Of a DNA stretch of 64,000 nt, positions 30,816 through 41,354 are shown piece after piece. How positions within the stretch are numbered: position 1 is the first letter of the stretch; each line of letters begins with the position of its first letter. Both the position numbers and the translations under genes were made by a program. The notes beneath the pieces were generated by a model that was not told where the DNA came from, ran no database searches, and saw only the letters and a program-made list of their open reading frames with translations. Origin of the DNA: CAVRQM01 sp963756975. GTDB lineage: Bacteria > Pseudomonadota > Alphaproteobacteria > Acetobacterales > Acetobacteraceae. The stretch spans positions 1,798,001-1,862,000 of the forward strand of contig CAVWPS010000002.1 in assembly GCA_963756975.1 (NCBI GenBank), written 5' to 3'.

Positions 30816-31700
30816 CTAGGCGGCGGCACGCGGCGACCGGCGGGCGAAATCGTCCGCCATCTCGTTCATCGTCACGAATTTTACGCCCGCGTGGCCGGCC
30901 ATGTGTTCGAACAGCCGTTCCAGCATCATGATGACGTGCGGGCGTCCCGAGACGTCCGGGTGGATGGTGATCGGGAACACCGCGTATTCGTATTCGCGGT
31001 ACACCCAGTCGAACTGATCGCGCCACATCTGCTCGATATCGCGCGGGTTGACGAAGCCATGGCTGTTCGGCGACTTCTTGATGAACATCATCGGCGGTAG
31101 ATCGTCGAGGTGCCAGTTGGCGGGGATCTCGATCAGGTCCGTCTCCTGACCGCGCATCAGCGGCACCATCCATTCCGACGGCGCCTTCGTGTAGTCGATC
31201 TTGGTCCAGCGGTCGCCGACACGGACGTAGTACGGCTGGTGATCGTGGTGCATCAGCGAGTGGTCGTATTTGATGCCGCGCTCGAGCAGCAATTCGTTGG
31301 TGACGGACGAGAACTCCCACCACGGCGCCACGTATCCGGTCGGCCGCTTGCCCGAGAGTTCGGTGACCAGCTCGATGCACTTGTCGAGAATGTCGGTTTC
31401 CTGCGAGCGCGTCATCGCGATCGGATTCTCGTGCGAGTAGCCGTGGATGCCGATCTCGTGCCCGGACGCGGCGACCGCCGCCATTTCCTTCGGGAACGTC
31501 TCGATCGAATGGCCGGGGATGAACCAGGTCGTCTTGATGCCGAGCCGGTCGAACATGCGCAGCAGACGGGGACTGCCGACTTCGCCGGCGAACAGGCCGC
31601 GCGAAATGTCGTCGGGCGAATCTTCGCCGCCATACGAGCCGAGCCAGCCGGCGACCGCGTCGACATCGACGCCGAAGCCACACAGGATTTCCTTGGCCAT
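30816..31700 (-). CDS. Polysaccharide deacetylase (NodB-homology) family protein
   Basis: A 294-residue CE4-fold enzyme. CGFGVDVDAVAGWLGSYGGE corresponds to NodB motif 1 (catalytic Asp pair), GHEIGIHGYSHENPIAMTRS to motif 2 (H...H metal ligands), and PTGYVAPWWEFSSVTNELLL to motif 3. The HPDVSGRPHVIMMLERLFEH tail is typical of the PuuE/allantoinase-like or peptidoglycan-deacetylase-like cytosolic branch rather than secreted chitooligosaccharide deacetylases; no signal peptide is visible. It is the first gene of an operon with the MCALCG protein and CobW-like GTPase, divergent from the ApnO-like gene. Substrate unknown. Confidence 0.85.
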   Translation of the reverse strand: MAKEILCGFGVDVDAVAGWLGSYGGEDSPDDISRGLFAGEVGSPRLLRMFDRLGIKTTWFIPGHSIETFPKEMAAVAASGHEIGIHGYSHENPIAMTRSQETDILDKCIELVTELSGKRPTGYVAPWWEFSSVTNELLLERGIKYDHSLMHHDHQPYYVRVGDRWTKIDYTKAPSEWMVPLMRGQETDLIEIPANWHLDDLPPMMFIKKSPNSHGFVNPRDIEQMWRDQFDWVYREYEYAVFPITIHPDVSGRPHVIMMLERLFEHMAGHAGVKFVTMNEMADDFARRSPRAAA

Positions 31701-31797
31701 CGTCCAATCTCCGCAGGTTTATTCGGCGATCAGTGTCGCGCCCGCTCGACTTCGCGCAACCCGGATTCTGCGGACCGGCGGGCCTGATCTGGTTGAC

Positions 31798-31813
31798 TCA
31801 TCATACCACTGCC
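31798..31813 (+). promoter_or_regulatory. Candidate GntR operator upstream of the ApnO-like/RuBisCO-like operon
   Basis: TCATCATACCACTGCC, 37 bases before the ATG at 31850, matches 13 of 16 positions with TCATGATACCAGTGTC upstream of the ABC-transporter operon (39675-39690). ATACCA/TGGTAT half-sites are common in operators of FadR-type GntR regulators, and such a regulator is encoded between the two operons. The assignment is inference. Confidence 0.4.
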
Positions 31814-31849
31814 GTTAGATTTTGCGGAGGCCGGGGAGGGCCAGGAGTG

Positions 31850-32677
31850 ATGACAAGCATCGCATTGTTCGGCGCCGGCGGAAAAATGGGCTGCCGTCTG
31901 GCCGCCAACCTGAAACGCTCGCGCTACGATGTCCGCCATGTCGAGGTCAGCGACGCCGGACGACAGCGCCTTGCCGACGAACTCGGTCTGTCGTGCGTGC
32001 CGCAGGAGCAGGCGCTGGACGGTGCGGAGATCGTCATTCTCGCCGTTCCCGACACGCTGATCGGCAAGGTGTCGCACGCGCTGTCGCCGTCGCTGAAGGC
32101 GGGGACGATCGTCATGGTGCTCGACGCGGCGGCACCGTTCGCGGGCCATCTGCCGAAGCGCGACGACCTCACCTATTTCGTGACGCACCCGTGCCATCCG
32201 CCGATCTTCAACGACGAGACGGCGATGGAAGCGAAGACCGACTATTTCGGCGGCGTCTCGGCGAAGCAGCACATCGTCAGTTCGCTGATGCAGGGGCCGG
32301 ACAGCGACTATGCGATCGGCGAGGAAGTGGCCCGCGTGATCTGGGCGCCGGTGCTGCGGTCGCACCGCGTGACGGTCGAGCAGATGGCGTTGCTGGAGCC
32401 CGGCCTGTCGGAAACCGTGTGCGCCACGTTGCTCGACGTGATGCGCGAGGCGCTCGACGACGTGGTGGAGCGCGGCGTCCCGCGTGAGGCGGCGCGCGAT
32501 TTCCTGCTCGGCCACATGAACGTGCTCGCCTCGGTGATCTTCGAGGAGCGGCCGGGCGTGTTCTCGGACGCGTGCAACAAGGCGATCCAGTTCGGCAAGC
32601 CGGTGCTGATGCAGCCCGACTGGCGCCGTGTGTTCGAGCCGGCCGAGATCGCGGCCAGCATCCAGCGCATCACCTGA
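31850..32677 (+). CDS. ApnO-like D-apionate oxidoisomerase family protein (NAD(P)-binding, phosphogluconate-dehydrogenase C-terminal-like)
   Basis: A 275-residue dehydrogenase-fold protein. TSIALFGAGGKMGCRLAANL is a GxGxxG-like dinucleotide-binding motif at the N-terminus, and DGAEIVILAVPDTLIGKVSH and VTHPCHPPIFNDETAMEAKT follow. The helical C-terminal half (CATLLDVMREALDDVVERGV; AIQFGKPVLMQPDWRRVFEP) is the PGDH_C-type domain. Characterised relatives (ApnO) oxidise and isomerise D-apionate to 3-oxo-isoapionate. ATG 31850 has AGGAG at 31843-31847. Its coupling to a RuBisCO-like protein and a TPI homologue supports the apionate-type assignment, though related substrates are possible. Confidence 0.72.
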   Translation: MTSIALFGAGGKMGCRLAANLKRSRYDVRHVEVSDAGRQRLADELGLSCVPQEQALDGAEIVILAVPDTLIGKVSHALSPSLKAGTIVMVLDAAAPFAGHLPKRDDLTYFVTHPCHPPIFNDETAMEAKTDYFGGVSAKQHIVSSLMQGPDSDYAIGEEVARVIWAPVLRSHRVTVEQMALLEPGLSETVCATLLDVMREALDDVVERGVPREAARDFLLGHMNVLASVIFEERPGVFSDACNKAIQFGKPVLMQPDWRRVFEPAEIAASIQRIT

Positions 32678-32686
32678 GCGCCGCCC

Positions 32687-33950
32687 ATGCGTGACGTGAT
32701 CCGGGTCACGTACCGGGTCGAAACGCCGGGCGATGTCGGCAAGCTCGCGAAGACGATCGCGAGCGACCAGTCGACCGGCACGTTCGTCGCGGTGCCGGGC
32801 GAAACCGAGGCGTTGCAGGCGCGGGTGGCGGCACGGGTGGTCGACATAAGGCCGCTCGAACCCGCTGCGACGCCCGGCTATCCGCAAGATCGTCCGGGCG
32901 TGTTCCATCGCGCCGAGGTCGACATCGAATACCCGCTCGATGCGATCGGCACCGATGTCGCGGCTCTGATGACGATCGCGATCGGCGGCGTGTTCGCGAT
33001 CAAGGGATTGTCCGGCATCCGCGTCGTCGGGCTCGAACTGCCGCCGGCGTTCACGGCCGCGCATCCCGGACCGCAGTTCGGCATCGCGGGCAGCCTGCGA
33101 CTGACCGGCGTCAAGGATCGCCCGATCATCGGCACCATCGTCAAGCCCGCACTCGGGCTGCGCCCGCACGAGACGGCGGAGCTGGTGGGCGAGTTGATCG
33201 CGGCGGGCGTCGACTTCATCAAGGACGACGAGAAGCTGACCAGCCCGAACTACTCCTCGGTCGCCGAGCGGGTGCGCCACATCATGCCGCTGGTGCACGC
33301 GCACGAGCAGCGGACAGGTCAGCGCGTGATGGTATGCCTTCAACATCTCGAACGGCGATCCGGAGCAGATGCTGCGCGACCACGACATCGTCGCCGATGC
33401 GGGCGGCAACGCGGCCGTGATCACCATCAACTCGGTCGGTTTCGGCGGCCTGACGTATCTGCGCCGCCGCTCGCGCCTCGTGCTGCACGCGCATCGCGCC
33501 GGCTGGGACTTGCTCACCCGCCACCCGGCGCTCGGCATGGATTTCAGCGTGTATCAGCAACTTTGGCGGCTGCTCGGTATCGACCAGTTCCAGATCAACG
33601 GGATCGGCGCGAAATACTGGGAGCCGGACGAGTCGTTCGTGCGCTCGTTCCACGATTTGACGACGCCGCTCGCATCCGCCGCGGATCGCGCGCTGCCGGT
33701 CGTGTGCTCCGGGCAGTGGGGCGGACAAGCGCCGGAGACGTACGCGCGCACCGGCCGCACGACGGAGCTGATGTATTTGTGCGGCGGCGGCATCGTCAGC
33801 CACCCGGGCGGCCCGGCGGCGGGCGTGCGCGCGGTGCGGCAGGCGTGGGAGGCGGCGGTCGCCGGCATCCCGCTCGAGATTTTTGCACGCGAGCATCGGG
33901 AACTGGCGCAATCGCTGGCGAAGTTCGGTGGTGCCGATCGTGCCGCGTAG
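32687..33950 (+). CDS. RuBisCO-like protein (RLP, OiaX/OiaT-type), with a +1 frameshift at 33331-33332
   Basis: An enolase/decarboxylase-type RuBisCO homologue of about 420 residues. The N-terminal domain starts MRDVIRVTYRVETPGDVGKL. The barrel carries IIGTIVKPALGLRPHETAEL (Lys near 153) and GVDFIKDDEKLTSPN, keeping the metal-binding K-D-D-E. The frame breaks at GQRVM; removing one G of ATGGTAT gives MYAFNISNGDPEQML, then VLHAHRAGWDLL, INGIGAKYWEPD, SGQWGG and CGGGIVSHPGGPAAG (phosphate-binding loops). RLPs next to ApnO decarboxylate or cleave 3-oxo-isoapionate 4-phosphate; this role is inferred from family and context. It starts nine bases after the ApnO-like stop. Confidence 0.82.
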
Positions 33951-34707
33951 GCTGATCGTCGGCACCGGCTGGAAGATGAATATGGGCGTCGCCGAAACGG
34001 CGCGCTACGCCGAACGCCTGTTGCAACAGCTCGCGCCGTGCGCGGCGGAAATCTTCGTGCTGCCCCCGTTCACGTCGCTCGCCGCCGCCACCGCCGCGTT
34101 CGCGGGGAGCGGCGTCGGCGTGGGTGCCCAGAACATGCATTGGGACCCCGCGGGTGCATGGACCGGCGAGATTTCCGCGCCGATGCTGGTCGAGGCCGGA
34201 TGCCGCTACGTGGAGCTCGCGCATTCCGAGCGACTGGCCCATTTCGGCGAGACCTACGCGCTCGTGCGGCGAAAACTGGATACGGCGCTGGCGCACGGAC
34301 TGACACCGATCCTGTGTATCGGCGAGACCGCCGACGAACGGCAGAAAGCAGACGAGATTTTACGGCAACAACTGACGACGGCGCTCGCGGGACAAAGCTC
34401 GGCGCAAGTGCCGGACGTGATCTTCGCGTACGAACCACGCTGGGCGATCGGTGCGTCCGAGGCGGCGTCGCCCGATTACGTGGCCGAGCGCCACCGCGCC
34501 ATTCGCGGCATTTTAAGCGAGGCGTACGGGGAGGAAGCCGCTGCGGCGTCCCGCATCATCTACGGTGGGTCCGTCAATGCGATGAATGGCCCTGCGCTGA
34601 TCGCGCTCGCCGACGTGGACGGCCTGTTCGCCGGACGGTTCGCGTGGACGCCGGACGGGTTCGCGGCGCTGATCCGGATCGTGGCTCAGGCGGCGTTGTG
34701 CACATAA
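33931..34707 (+). CDS. Triosephosphate-isomerase-like protein (LerI/EryH-type candidate)
   Basis: A 258-residue TIM barrel. The catalytic elements are LIVGTGWKMNMGVAETARYA (Lys15), VELAHSERLAHFGETYALVR (His) and VIFAYEPRWAIGASEAASPD (Glu), with the phosphate loop IIYGGSVNAMNGPALI. Housekeeping TPI has GNWKMN and GHSERR. Here the Asn before Trp is Gly and HSERL replaces HSERR, a pattern like the L-erythrulose-1-phosphate isomerases (GTSWKMN). GTG 33931 overlaps the RLP end by 20 bases. In the proposed pathway it would isomerise the L-erythrulose 1-phosphate made by the RLP. A generic TPI role cannot be excluded. Confidence 0.8.
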   Translation: MPIVPRRLIVGTGWKMNMGVAETARYAERLLQQLAPCAAEIFVLPPFTSLAAATAAFAGSGVGVGAQNMHWDPAGAWTGEISAPMLVEAGCRYVELAHSERLAHFGETYALVRRKLDTALAHGLTPILCIGETADERQKADEILRQQLTTALAGQSSAQVPDVIFAYEPRWAIGASEAASPDYVAERHRAIRGILSEAYGEEAAAASRIIYGGSVNAMNGPALIALADVDGLFAGRFAWTPDGFAALIRIVAQAALCT

Positions 34708-35402
34708 AGTGCTGCCGAGCGGGTCAGGTGCCGGACGAGTTCGCGTTCCGCGCCGTCCGGATCGTGGGCGGCGACCCTGTCGACGATCGCATCGTGCTCG
34801 ATCAGGGTGAGGTTTTCCTTGCCGCTCCAGATCAGCAGGTCGGTGTGGTATTGCTTTAGCCAGTTCAGCATCGCCTCGCTGACCGCCTCGAAAATCGGAT
34901 TGCGCGAGATGGCGGCGAGCTGCGTGTGAAACCGCATGTCGGCCGTGATGAACGCGTCCGCATCCCCGAGTGCGGCGCGCTGCTCGGCCAGGATCGCCTG
35001 CAACCGTGTCAGATCGGCCGGCTGCGCCTGTTCCGCCGCCGTCCGCACCATCCCGCGCTCGAAGAACAGCCGTGCTTCCTTCAGGAACCCCAGCGAGTTG
35101 GGTGAGCTCGACAGCATGATGGTCGCCGCCGCGTCGACCTGCTGCACGACGGACCGCGCGGTCAGGCGGCGAACCTTCGCGCGCTCGCCGTGCGAGATCG
35201 ACAGCAAACCGAGATTGCTCAGCGCCTGCATCGCCTCGCGGATGACGGGGCGGCCGACGCCGAACCGCTCCATCAGCTCGCGCTCTGACGGCATCGTCTC
35301 GCCCGGCGGCACCTCGCCCGACGCGATGATCGATTTCAGCCTGTCGAACACTTCGTCCGACAGTTTCCGGCGGATGATCGGGTCCGGCGCGGGAAGCGAC
35401 AT
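34686..35402 (-). CDS. GntR-family (FadR/FCD type) transcriptional regulator
   Basis: A 238-residue repressor. The winged helix-turn-helix is LSDEVFDRLKSIIASGEVPP, GETMPSERELMERFGVGRPV, REAMQALSNLGLLSI. The FCD ligand domain follows, with the metal-binding-type histidines in DMRFHTQLAAISRN and LIEHDAIVDRVAAHDPDGAE...VRHLTRS. It is the last gene of the leftward transporter operon and converges on the TPI-like gene with a 22-base overlap. Similar 16-bp sites upstream of both operons are candidate operators, and the effector is probably a pathway intermediate. Confidence 0.88.
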   Translation of the reverse strand: MSLPAPDPIIRRKLSDEVFDRLKSIIASGEVPPGETMPSERELMERFGVGRPVIREAMQALSNLGLLSISHGERAKVRRLTARSVVQQVDAAATIMLSSSPNSLGFLKEARLFFERGMVRTAAEQAQPADLTRLQAILAEQRAALGDADAFITADMRFHTQLAAISRNPIFEAVSEAMLNWLKQYHTDLLIWSGKENLTLIEHDAIVDRVAAHDPDGAERELVRHLTRSAALYVHNAA

Positions 35403-35405
35403 GCG

Positions 35406-36469
35406 TCAGGCCGTCTGGGCTTGGATCGCAACCCGGCGCTGCATCTTTCGCTGCAACTGATCGAGCACGACCGCCGCGATGATGACGATCCCCTTGATGA
35501 TCATCTGCCAGAACGAGCTGACGCCGAGCATCACCAGCCCGTCGCCCAAGATGCCGATCACGAACGCGCCGATGATCGTGCCCCAGATCGTGCCGCGCCC
35601 GCCGGACAGCGACGTGCCGCCGAGTACGGTGGCGGCGATCGCGTTCAGCTCGAACGTCTCGCCGCTGGCCGGATGCGCGGCCACCAGTTCGGACGCGACG
35701 ATCAGTCCGGCAACGGCCGCGCACGCACCGGAGATCATGTAGACGGCGAGTTTGACGGATGCGACCGGGACGCCCGACAGCAACGCCGCGCGCTCGTTGC
35801 CGCCGACCGCGTACACGCGCCGGCCGAACGGCGTGCGCGCCGCGACGTAGGTCGCGATCCCGGCGACCACGATCAGCACGATCACCGCGACCGGGACGCC
35901 GAGAACGGTGCCCGCGCCGAACACGGGAAAACCGGTGTTGTGGAATTGCGGCCGCCCGACGAGGTTCGGGAACGTCTCGCCGTTCGACGTCAGCAGCGCC
36001 GCCCCGCGCGCGATGTACAGCGTGCCGAACGTGGCGATGAACGGGGCCACGTTGAGCCACGTGATCAGAATACCGTTCACCGCGCCGACCAGGGTGCCGA
36101 CCAGCAACGCGATCAGCACGACCTCCGGCACGTCGGGGAACAGGGTGACGTGGAAAATGTGGATCGGGATGCCCTGGTCGATCAGCGCCCCCGCGATCAT
36201 GCCGGTCAGGCCGACGATGGAGCCGACCGACAGATCGATGCCGCCGGTCAGCACGACGAACGTCATGCCGATCGCGAGCAGCGCGTTGATCGAGACGTGC
36301 TTCGCGAGCAGCACGAGCGTGCCGACATCGAGGAAGTTCGGCGCGGTCAGGCTGAAATAGGCGAACACGGCGAACAGCGCGATCAGCGTTCGCAGGCTGA
36401 GCAGCACCAGCAAGGGCGATACCCGGCGTGTCCGCGCCTGCTTCGCGAAGACGATGTCGCCCACGCCGC

Positions 36470-36473
<4 letters not shown>
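35406..36473 (-). CDS. Sugar ABC transporter permease (RbsC/EryF type)
   Basis: A 355-residue inner-membrane protein with about ten hydrophobic segments and the BPD_transp_2 signature: ALLAIGMTFVVLTGGIDLSV followed by GSIVGLTGMIAG, NGILITWLNVAPFIATFGTL, and the cytoplasmic EAA-like loop TPFGRRVYAVGGNERAALLS. The end, VLGGTSLSGGRGTIWGTIIG, is typical of ribose-type permeases. ATG 36473 overlaps the ATPase stop (ATGA). It forms an importer with the downstream-numbered ATPase and the binding protein. Confidence 0.92.
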
Positions 36474-37981
<1,508 letters not shown>

Positions 37982-37985
<4 letters not shown>

Positions 37986-38647
37986 GGCGTCACCACGCGG
38001 AGCGTCACGGCGGTCACCTGTGCGGCGGCCATGGCACCGGTGAACGCCACGGTCGCACCCGGTTTCAGCTGCGCCAGATCGACGCCTTCGCGGCTGCTCG
38101 CGGTCGCGCGGTCGTTCAGCTCGCGTGAGACCTGGGCGAACTGGATCTGGTTCACGACCTGCGCGAAGGAGATGAACGGCAGGCTGTCGCGCAACACCGA
38201 GCCGAACACGACGGGGCCGATCTGCACGGTCACGGTCGCCCCGCCGAGGTCGACGGTCAGCGTCGCGTGCCGCAACTGCGTCGAGGCCGACACGATCTTT
38301 CCCTGGCCGCGCACGATGAAGTTCCACGGCCCGTCGCCCGCCTGCGGCCGGTGGCCGTAATGGGCACCCGCCGCCTCGGGGTCTTTCGCGACCGCATCCA
38401 GCACCGTCTTCGCGTCGGCCACGTCGTTGCCCTGCATCAGCGGCAGCACGCGAGAGGTCCAGATCGAGTCGACCAGTTGCTTCGCGTCGAAGGCGGGGTT
38501 GCCGTTGAGGTCGGTCGAGGCCACCACGCTGTCCGGCACGACCGTGACGCCGAAGGACGCGAGCCCGGCGGCAACCGCCAGGCCCACGCACCAGAACGCC
38601 GCGATCAGCCAGCGCGGTCGCCCGCGCCGCATGGTGGCCCCGCTCAT
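37982..38647 (-). CDS. DUF2291 family periplasmic/membrane-anchored protein
   Basis: A 221-residue protein with an N-terminal membrane anchor or signal (WLIAAFWCVGLAVAAGLASF) and a conserved body: FDAKQLVDSIWTSRVLPLMQ, GPWNFIVRGQGKIVSASTQL, VQIGPVVFGSVLRDSLPFIS and NQIQFAQVSRELNDRA. DUF2291 genes are commonly embedded in ribose/erythritol-type ABC transporter operons. The function is unknown, perhaps assisting the binding protein or transporter assembly. It lies 7 bases after the binding-protein gene and overlaps the ATPase start. Confidence 0.82.
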
Positions 38648-38654
38648 CGCCGGG

Positions 38655-39605
38655 TCAGTTGGACATGGCGAAGTTGTTCAGCTTCGCCGCGTTGTCCTTG
38701 GTGATCAGGATGCAGTCGACAAGCTGCTTCTCCGGCTTTCCGGTCGACCCGGTGCGGATGAACATGTCGGCCTCATCGACCGCCATCGTCGCGATCTGGC
38801 TGATCGGCTGCAGCACGGTCGCGGCCATCTTGCCGGCAATCACCGCGTCGCGCGCATCGTTGCTGCCGTCGAGCCCGACCACCAGCACCTTCGTCTTGCC
38901 CGCCGCCTGCAACGCCGCCGACGCGCCGAGCGCCATCGTGTCGTTGCCGGCGATCACGCCTTCGAGGTCGGGGTGCGCCTGCAGGATCAACTCCATCTTC
39001 GTGTACGCCTCGGTCTGCACCCAGTCCGCACTCTGCCGGTCGAGGATCTTGATGTCCGGATATTGGTCGAGCACGTCGTGGTAGCCCTTCGAGCGCACAC
39101 CGGCGTTCACGTCCGCCTCGCGCCCGACGAGTTCGACGTAGCGGCCCTTCTCGCCGAGGTCCTTGACGAACTCCTGCGCGCCGAGTGTGGCACCCTGGTA
39201 GTTGTTCGACACGATCTGCGCGATCGCGAGGCCGCTTTTGTTGATTTCGCGGTCGACCAGGATGACCGGGATGCCGGCCGCCTTGGCCTTCGCGACGGCC
39301 GCGATGCTCGCGTCGGAGCCCGCGTTGTCCAGGATGATCGCGGACGCCTTGCGCGCGATGACGGCGTCGATTTCCTGGTCCTGCTTGGCCGCGTCGTCGT
39401 CGTTGGACAGGATCAGGGTCGTGTAGCCGAGCTTCTTGGCCTCGGTGTCGGCGGCGGTCGCGACCTGCACGAAGAACGGGTTGTTGAGCGACGCGGTGAT
39501 GATCGCGATCAGCTTGCCGCTGCCCTGCGCGTGGACCGGGGCTGCGATGGTGAGGACGGCGCCGAGCGCCAGCGACGTCGAGCCGAGCAGCTTGAACAGC
39601 TTCAT
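38655..39605 (-). CDS. Sugar ABC transporter substrate-binding protein (RbsB/EryG type)
   Basis: A 316-residue periplasmic binding protein. The signal peptide is MKLFKLLGSTSLALGAVLTI ending APVHA-QG. The mature Peripla_BP_4 domain contains IAIITASLNNPFFVQVATAA, LILSNDDDAAKQDQEIDAVI, ASAIILDNAGSD, PVILVDREIN, GVIAGNDTMALGASAALQAA and VVGLDGSNDARDAVIAGKMA. ATG 39605 is preceded by AGGGAGA. As first gene of the operon it is likely the most highly expressed. The ligand is expected to be a pentose, apiose or tetritol from the flanking catabolic genes, but this is unproven. Confidence 0.92.
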   Translation of the reverse strand: MKLFKLLGSTSLALGAVLTIAAPVHAQGSGKLIAIITASLNNPFFVQVATAADTEAKKLGYTTLILSNDDDAAKQDQEIDAVIARKASAIILDNAGSDASIAAVAKAKAAGIPVILVDREINKSGLAIAQIVSNNYQGATLGAQEFVKDLGEKGRYVELVGREADVNAGVRSKGYHDVLDQYPDIKILDRQSADWVQTEAYTKMELILQAHPDLEGVIAGNDTMALGASAALQAAGKTKVLVVGLDGSNDARDAVIAGKMAATVLQPISQIATMAVDEADMFIRTGSTGKPEKQLVDCILITKDNAAKLNNFAMSN

Positions 39606-39674
39606 GACGGTATTCTCCCTAAGACTTTTTGTTTGGACGTTACGGATGGCTGACGAACCGTAACACACGGCATG

Positions 39675-39690
39675 TCATGATACCAGTGTC
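39675..39690. promoter_or_regulatory. Candidate GntR operator upstream of the ABC-transporter operon
   Basis: TCATGATACCAGTGTC, 70 bases before the binding-protein start. The core TGATACCAGTGTCA is an imperfect palindrome (10 of 14 positions symmetric) and shares 13 of 16 positions with the site at 31798-31813. The FadR-type regulator at 34686-35402 is the obvious candidate binder. Confidence 0.4.
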
Positions 39691-39988
39691 ACAAACCAGC
39701 CGACCACCCTGCCCACGCGACGGCCGTGCCGACCACGACGGCCACCACCAGCCGGCCGGTCAGCGCCATGATCGCGAGGCAGGCGGCCGCCGCCAGCCAC
39801 TCCTTCGGACCGCCATCGGCCAGTGCCGGGATGACGAACGCGACGAACAGCGCGCCCGGCAGATACCCCATCAGCGAGCGTGTGAATGCCGACGGCGGCA
39901 GGCGGCGAAAGATCCAGTAGCCGCCGGCGCGGCAGCCGAACGTGGCCACCGCCATCGCGCCGATCGCCAGCAGGTTGGCCCCGTTCAT
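39689..39988 (-). CDS. AzlD family branched-chain amino acid exporter subunit
   Basis: A 99-residue membrane protein with three or four hydrophobic helices: LLAIGAMAVATFGCRAGGYW, FTRSLMGYLPGALFVAFVIP, then EWLAAAACLAIMALTGRLVV. The size and the CRAGGYW...R.LPPS pattern fit AzlD. It overlaps the azlC stop by four bases (ATGA). AzlCD exports branched-chain amino acids or analogues. It forms an operon with recX and azlC. Confidence 0.85.
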   Translation of the reverse strand: MNGANLLAIGAMAVATFGCRAGGYWIFRRLPPSAFTRSLMGYLPGALFVAFVIPALADGGPKEWLAAAACLAIMALTGRLVVAVVVGTAVAWAGWSAGL

Positions 39989-40671
39989 CGGTCGCGAAGC
40001 GCCCCGGTCAGGCCGCCCGCCAGCGCGCCGGCAACGATGTGCCACGTGCCGCCGCCCTCGATCCGGCCGATCCCGACACCCACGATCGCCGCCACGATCC
40101 ACGGCCACGCATCCCGTGGTCCGCGCCACATCTGCGCCAGCAGGCACACGAAAATCGCCAGTGCGGCGAAGAACAGCGGGTGGCCGGGGGCGAGGTGGAG
40201 CAAGCCCCCGGCCGCGTGCCCGATCACCGTGGTCACGATCCACATCGCCCAGGTGCTCGCACCGGTGCCGAGCAGGAATGCCGCGTCCGGCTCGCCCCGT
40301 TCCATCGCCTCGACCGACAGCGCCCAGTTCTGGTCGGCCATGACGAACAGGCTCGCCGCGAGCCGCCAGCCGCGCAGGTGACGCAGCCACGGGGTCAGCA
40401 CCGGCCCCATCAGCAGCAGCCGCGCGTTGACGGTCAGGGCCGCCAGCACCGCCGGCAGGATGGTCGCCGGATGCGTCCAGTGCGCGAGTGCGACCAGTTG
40501 CGAGGCACCGGCGAACACCACGCCGCTCATCACACCCGCCTCGGTGACCGACAGCCCGGCGCCCTGCGACGCGAGCCCGCAGACGAAGCCGAACGGGACC
40601 AGGCCCAGCATCAGCGGCGAGGCCACCCGTGCCCCGCGCCAAAAGCCCGCCCAGGTGAAGACGACCGTCAC
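39985..40671 (-). CDS. AzlC family ABC-type/branched-chain amino acid exporter large subunit
   Basis: A 228-residue membrane protein. FWRGARVASPLMLGLVPFGF with VCGLASQGAGLSVTEAGVMS and VFAGASQLVALAHW is the AzlC signature, and VNARLLLMGPVLTPWLRHLR with SLFVMADQNWALS follows. GTG 40671 overlaps the recX stop (GTGA), indicating coupled translation recX-azlC-azlD. Works with AzlD to export branched-chain amino acids. Confidence 0.87.
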   Translation of the reverse strand: MTVVFTWAGFWRGARVASPLMLGLVPFGFVCGLASQGAGLSVTEAGVMSGVVFAGASQLVALAHWTHPATILPAVLAALTVNARLLLMGPVLTPWLRHLRGWRLAASLFVMADQNWALSVEAMERGEPDAAFLLGTGASTWAMWIVTTVIGHAAGGLLHLAPGHPLFFAALAIFVCLLAQMWRGPRDAWPWIVAAIVGVGIGRIEGGGTWHIVAGALAGGLTGALRDR

Positions 40672-41243
40672 GCCGCGCGCAGGCCCGCCAGCAGCGCTTC
40701 GGCCACGTCGCGGTCCAGCGCCAGCGCCGCGCGGGCCACGTCCTGCGAGAATCCGGCGCGGGCCAGGATGCCGAGTTCGCGGCGGGCCAGCTCCGGCGTC
40801 ACCTCCGTGGCCGCGCGATACGGCCCGATCCGGCGGCGCCGCACCGCCGCCGCCGCGACCGCGAGTTCGTCCGGCGCGGTCGCCAGAGCGTCGTCGGACG
40901 TCTCGCGCGCGACGCCCCGGGCGGCGAGGTGGGCGCTGATGGCACGCCGCGACCGGCCGGTGCGCGACAGCCCGATCGTGCGCGCGGATGCGAAGGTCGC
41001 GTCGTCCACAACGCCTGCCGCGACCAGCCGGTCGACCACCGTGCGGACTGCCTCGCGCGGGGAAACCTGGGCGTCGTTGTCGGCGTCCGTGGCACGCGCC
41101 CACCGCATCACCCGCCGGTCGAGCACGCCGATCAGCCCGGCCCGCGTCGTCCCGTAGCGGGCGAGGTGGCGCAAGGCGGCCTCGTGCAGGTTCGCCTCGG
41201 TCGGGGTCGGGGGCACGTAGTCTTCACGCTCGCGGCGGGCCAT
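40668..41243 (-). CDS. recX: Regulatory protein RecX
   Basis: A 191-residue, all-helical protein. Repeated three-helix units are visible as EAALRHLARYGTTRAGLIGV, VVDRLVAAGVVDDATFASAR, SRTGRSRRAISAHLAARGVA and LARRELGILARAGFSQDVAR. RecX binds and inhibits RecA filaments. It is not next to recA here but heads a recX-azlC-azlD operon, divergent from argD across about 110 bases. Confidence 0.82.
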   Translation of the reverse strand: MARREREDYVPPTPTEANLHEAALRHLARYGTTRAGLIGVLDRRVMRWARATDADNDAQVSPREAVRTVVDRLVAAGVVDDATFASARTIGLSRTGRSRRAISAHLAARGVARETSDDALATAPDELAVAAAAVRRRRIGPYRAATEVTPELARRELGILARAGFSQDVARAALALDRDVAEALLAGLRAA

Positions 41244-41354
41244 GCGCGCAACCTGTCACGAGTTCGCATCGTACGGAACACTTCGGTCCGGCACCGTGAT
41301 TTGACGCCGCTCCCGCCGACGCGGCATCGTTTTAGATTGACGAGGATGGCCGCC

